NCBI GenBank assembly: GCA_937957815.1
Contig: CALFXN010000320.1
Location: 1 to 5,758 of the forward strand
Direction: 5' to 3'
Length of the DNA stretch: 5,758 bases
Source of the DNA: an uncultured Synergistales bacterium
GTDB taxonomy: Bacteria; Synergistota; Synergistia; Synergistales; Aminobacteriaceae
Part shown: piece by piece, positions 4,702 to 5,758 of the stretch
How the letters are laid out: every line of letters starts with the position of its first letter
Position numbering within the stretch: position 1 is the first letter of the stretch
Made by a program: the position numbers and the translations under genes
The notes under the pieces: model-generated
What the model saw: the letters and a program-made list of their open reading frames with translations, nothing else
Told to the model about the DNA's origin: nothing
The model's database searches: none

Positions 4702-5721
4702 ATGAAAACGCGAATCCGATTCCTGTCGCGTCTGTTCCTGCTTTTCGCCTGTATTCTCGCTGCGCTCCCAGCGCTCGCGTCCGGGATCGCGATGCACGTC
4801 ATCGATGTCGGCCAGGGAGACTCGATATTCATCCAATTCCCGAACGGCTCGACGATGCTTGTGGATGCCGGACCTGCCGATGCCGGACCGACCGTGGTCC
4901 GATATCTGAAGAATCTCGGCGTCCGGAAGATCGACATCCTCGTGCTGACGCACCCGCACTCCGACCATCTCGGCGGCATGAGCGACGTCCTCGCCGCGTT
5001 CGGGATCGGCAAGATCTGGGACAGCGGATACCGGCATGGCTCAGGGCTTCAGCGGCGGTTCCTCGAAACGGTCGCGGGGAAGAAGATCCGGTTCGGCCGG
5101 CCAAAGGCGGGCTTTTCGGAGCGTGTCGGGGCCGCGGTCATCGACGTTCTCGCGCCCATCAGGGAGATCTCCGGCACGAAGGGGGACGTCAACAACAACT
5201 GCCTCGTTCTGCGCGTCTCCTACGGGTACTTCACGGCGCTCCTCATGGCCGACGCCGAAAGGGAGGAACGGGCGTCGGTCGGGGCGTTTCCGCAATCGGC
5301 GATTCTCAAGGTCTCCCACCACGGGTCGCACAACGGAACGGACGCGGCCTTCCTGAGGCAGGTCCGTCCGGAGGTGGCCGTCATCTCCTGCGCCGCGGAG
5401 AACGACTACGGTCACCCGCACGAAGCGGTCCTCCGGATGCTCGGGGAAGCCTGGGTTCCGTGGCGCTCGACGGCGAAGGACGGCAGCGTCGTGATCTCGA
5501 GCGACGGCAGGAGGCTCTTCCTCAAAACGGGTGCGCAGACCTCCGCGGCCGTCGGGGCTGCGGCGGCGGGCGGAGGGGGCTACATCGGAAACGTCAGGAG
5601 CAGGGTCTTCCATCTGCCGACCTGCACGGGGCTTCCCGACGAGAAGAAGCGGGTCCGCTTCGACGACAGGGAAGACGCGATACGCGAGGGCTACACGCCC
5701 TGCGGGAGGTGCAATCCGTGA
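4702..5721 (+). CDS. Exported ComEC-like metallo-beta-lactamase-fold hydrolase with Ada-type zinc module
   Basis: 339 residues. The N-terminus (M-K-T-R-I-R, then a hydrophobic core at about 10-25, then A-L-A-S) is a Sec signal peptide or membrane anchor. The metallo-beta-lactamase domain spans about 29-275 and has the ComEC/Rec2 signature: D-V-G-Q-G-D-S at 35-41; T-H84-P-H86-S-D88-H89 (HxHxDH metal site); N-N-N-C-L-V-L at 164-170; M-A-D184-A-E; S-H206-H207-G-S-H; and G-H238-P-H. All expected metal ligands are visible. An Ala/Gly-rich linker (281-293) leads to a module at about 294-339: Y-I-G-N-V-R-S-R-V-F-H-L-P-T-C308, E-D-A-I-R-E-G-Y, then P-C334-G-R-C337. This matches the zinc-binding domain of the Ada DNA-repair protein but has only three Cys. 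Family knowledge ties the ComEC MBL domain to DNA strand cleavage, so an extracytoplasmic nuclease is possible; the substrate is not shown. The gene begins 46 bases after nagA and overlaps a DUF3006-like gene by 4 bases. Confidence 0.88.
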   Translation: MKTRIRFLSRLFLLFACILAALPALASGIAMHVIDVGQGDSIFIQFPNGSTMLVDAGPADAGPTVVRYLKNLGVRKIDILVLTHPHSDHLGGMSDVLAAFGIGKIWDSGYRHGSGLQRRFLETVAGKKIRFGRPKAGFSERVGAAVIDVLAPIREISGTKGDVNNNCLVLRVSYGYFTALLMADAEREERASVGAFPQSAILKVSHHGSHNGTDAAFLRQVRPEVAVISCAAENDYGHPHEAVLRMLGEAWVPWRSTAKDGSVVISSDGRRLFLKTGAQTSAAVGAAAAGGGGYIGNVRSRVFHLPTCTGLPDEKKRVRFDDREDAIREGYTPCGRCNP

Positions 5722-5758
5722 GAGCGTTCGTCGATTCGGTTGAGGATGGCGTTGTGCG
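5718..5758 (+). CDS. DUF3006-like protein, N-terminal fragment
   Basis: A GTG start at 5718 overlaps the TGA of the preceding gene (GTGA) and is preceded by GGAGGTG at 5705-5711, 6 bases away. Only 13 full codons are present: M-R-A-F-V-D-S-V-E-D-G-V-V, followed by an incomplete codon beginning CG. This resembles the start of DUF3006 proteins (M-K/R-x-x-V-D-R-x-E-x-x-x-A-V). These small proteins of about 70-90 residues are frequently encoded right after ComEC-like MBL hydrolases. The fragment is short, so the family call rests on this motif plus the neighbourhood. The function of DUF3006 is not established. The gene runs off the window. Confidence 0.6.
   Translation, partial: MRAFVDSVEDGVV

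Noticed and set aside
3417..5012. A 531-codon open frame on the minus strand across nagA and the MBL gene
   Set aside because: It shadows two well-supported genes, has Arg/Asp-rich low-complexity translation, and no ribosome site or family motif was seen.
1..5758. CRISPR arrays, tRNA or rRNA genes, insertion sequences, toxin-antitoxin or phage genes
   Set aside because: None was seen: no regular spaced repeats, no tRNA-like folds with conserved arms, and no transposase or integrase motifs in any frame.

Overview
The window reads as bacterial DNA of high G+C. Genes are tightly packed, all major genes lie on the plus strand, and ribosome sites are strong purine-rich ones. A fused TRAP permease followed by an opine-dehydrogenase-type gene and an ornithine-cyclodeaminase-type gene, with few regulators, would fit an anaerobic amino-acid or organic-acid user such as a Synergistota member or a related fermenter. 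That placement is only a guess from gene content (about 40 percent).

Layout. (1) Bases 2-2582 form one tight operon. It holds the C-terminal end of a TRAP 4TM/12TM fusion permease, an NAD/NADP octopine/nopaline-type dehydrogenase (8-base overlap), and an ornithine cyclodeaminase/mu-crystallin family protein (12-base gap). (2) Bases 2583-2663 are a short, highly structured intergenic region. It contains an extended -10 promoter and three inverted repeats: an outer 9-base pair enclosing two small palindromes. (3) Bases 2664-3089 encode a small secreted protein of unknown function, closed by a textbook rho-independent terminator at 3125-3155. (4) Bases 3156-3449 hold a second extended -10 promoter, a leader with a hairpin, and a 41-codon frame that looks like the broken 5' end of a glucosamine-6-phosphate deaminase gene (nagB). 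(5) Bases 3450-4655 encode an N-acetylglucosamine-6-phosphate deacetylase (NagA). (6) Bases 4702-5721 encode an exported ComEC-like metallo-beta-lactamase-fold hydrolase with a C-terminal Ada-type zinc module. It overlaps by 4 bases a GTG-started DUF3006-like gene that runs off the window.

How the parts may work together. The first operon looks like an uptake-plus-catabolism cassette: the TRAP permease imports a carboxylate or amino-acid-derived compound, and two NAD(P)-linked enzymes acting on C-N bonds process it. The OCD-like protein appears to lack the usual catalytic aspartate, so the real chemistry is open. NagA would feed amino-sugar recycling, with the deaminase step supplied elsewhere if the upstream nagB copy is dead. 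The MBL/zinc-module/DUF3006 pair is a recurrent association and may be an extracytoplasmic nuclease or hydrolase. The first operon is visibly less G+C-rich than the nagA-MBL part, which suggests the two blocks have different histories.
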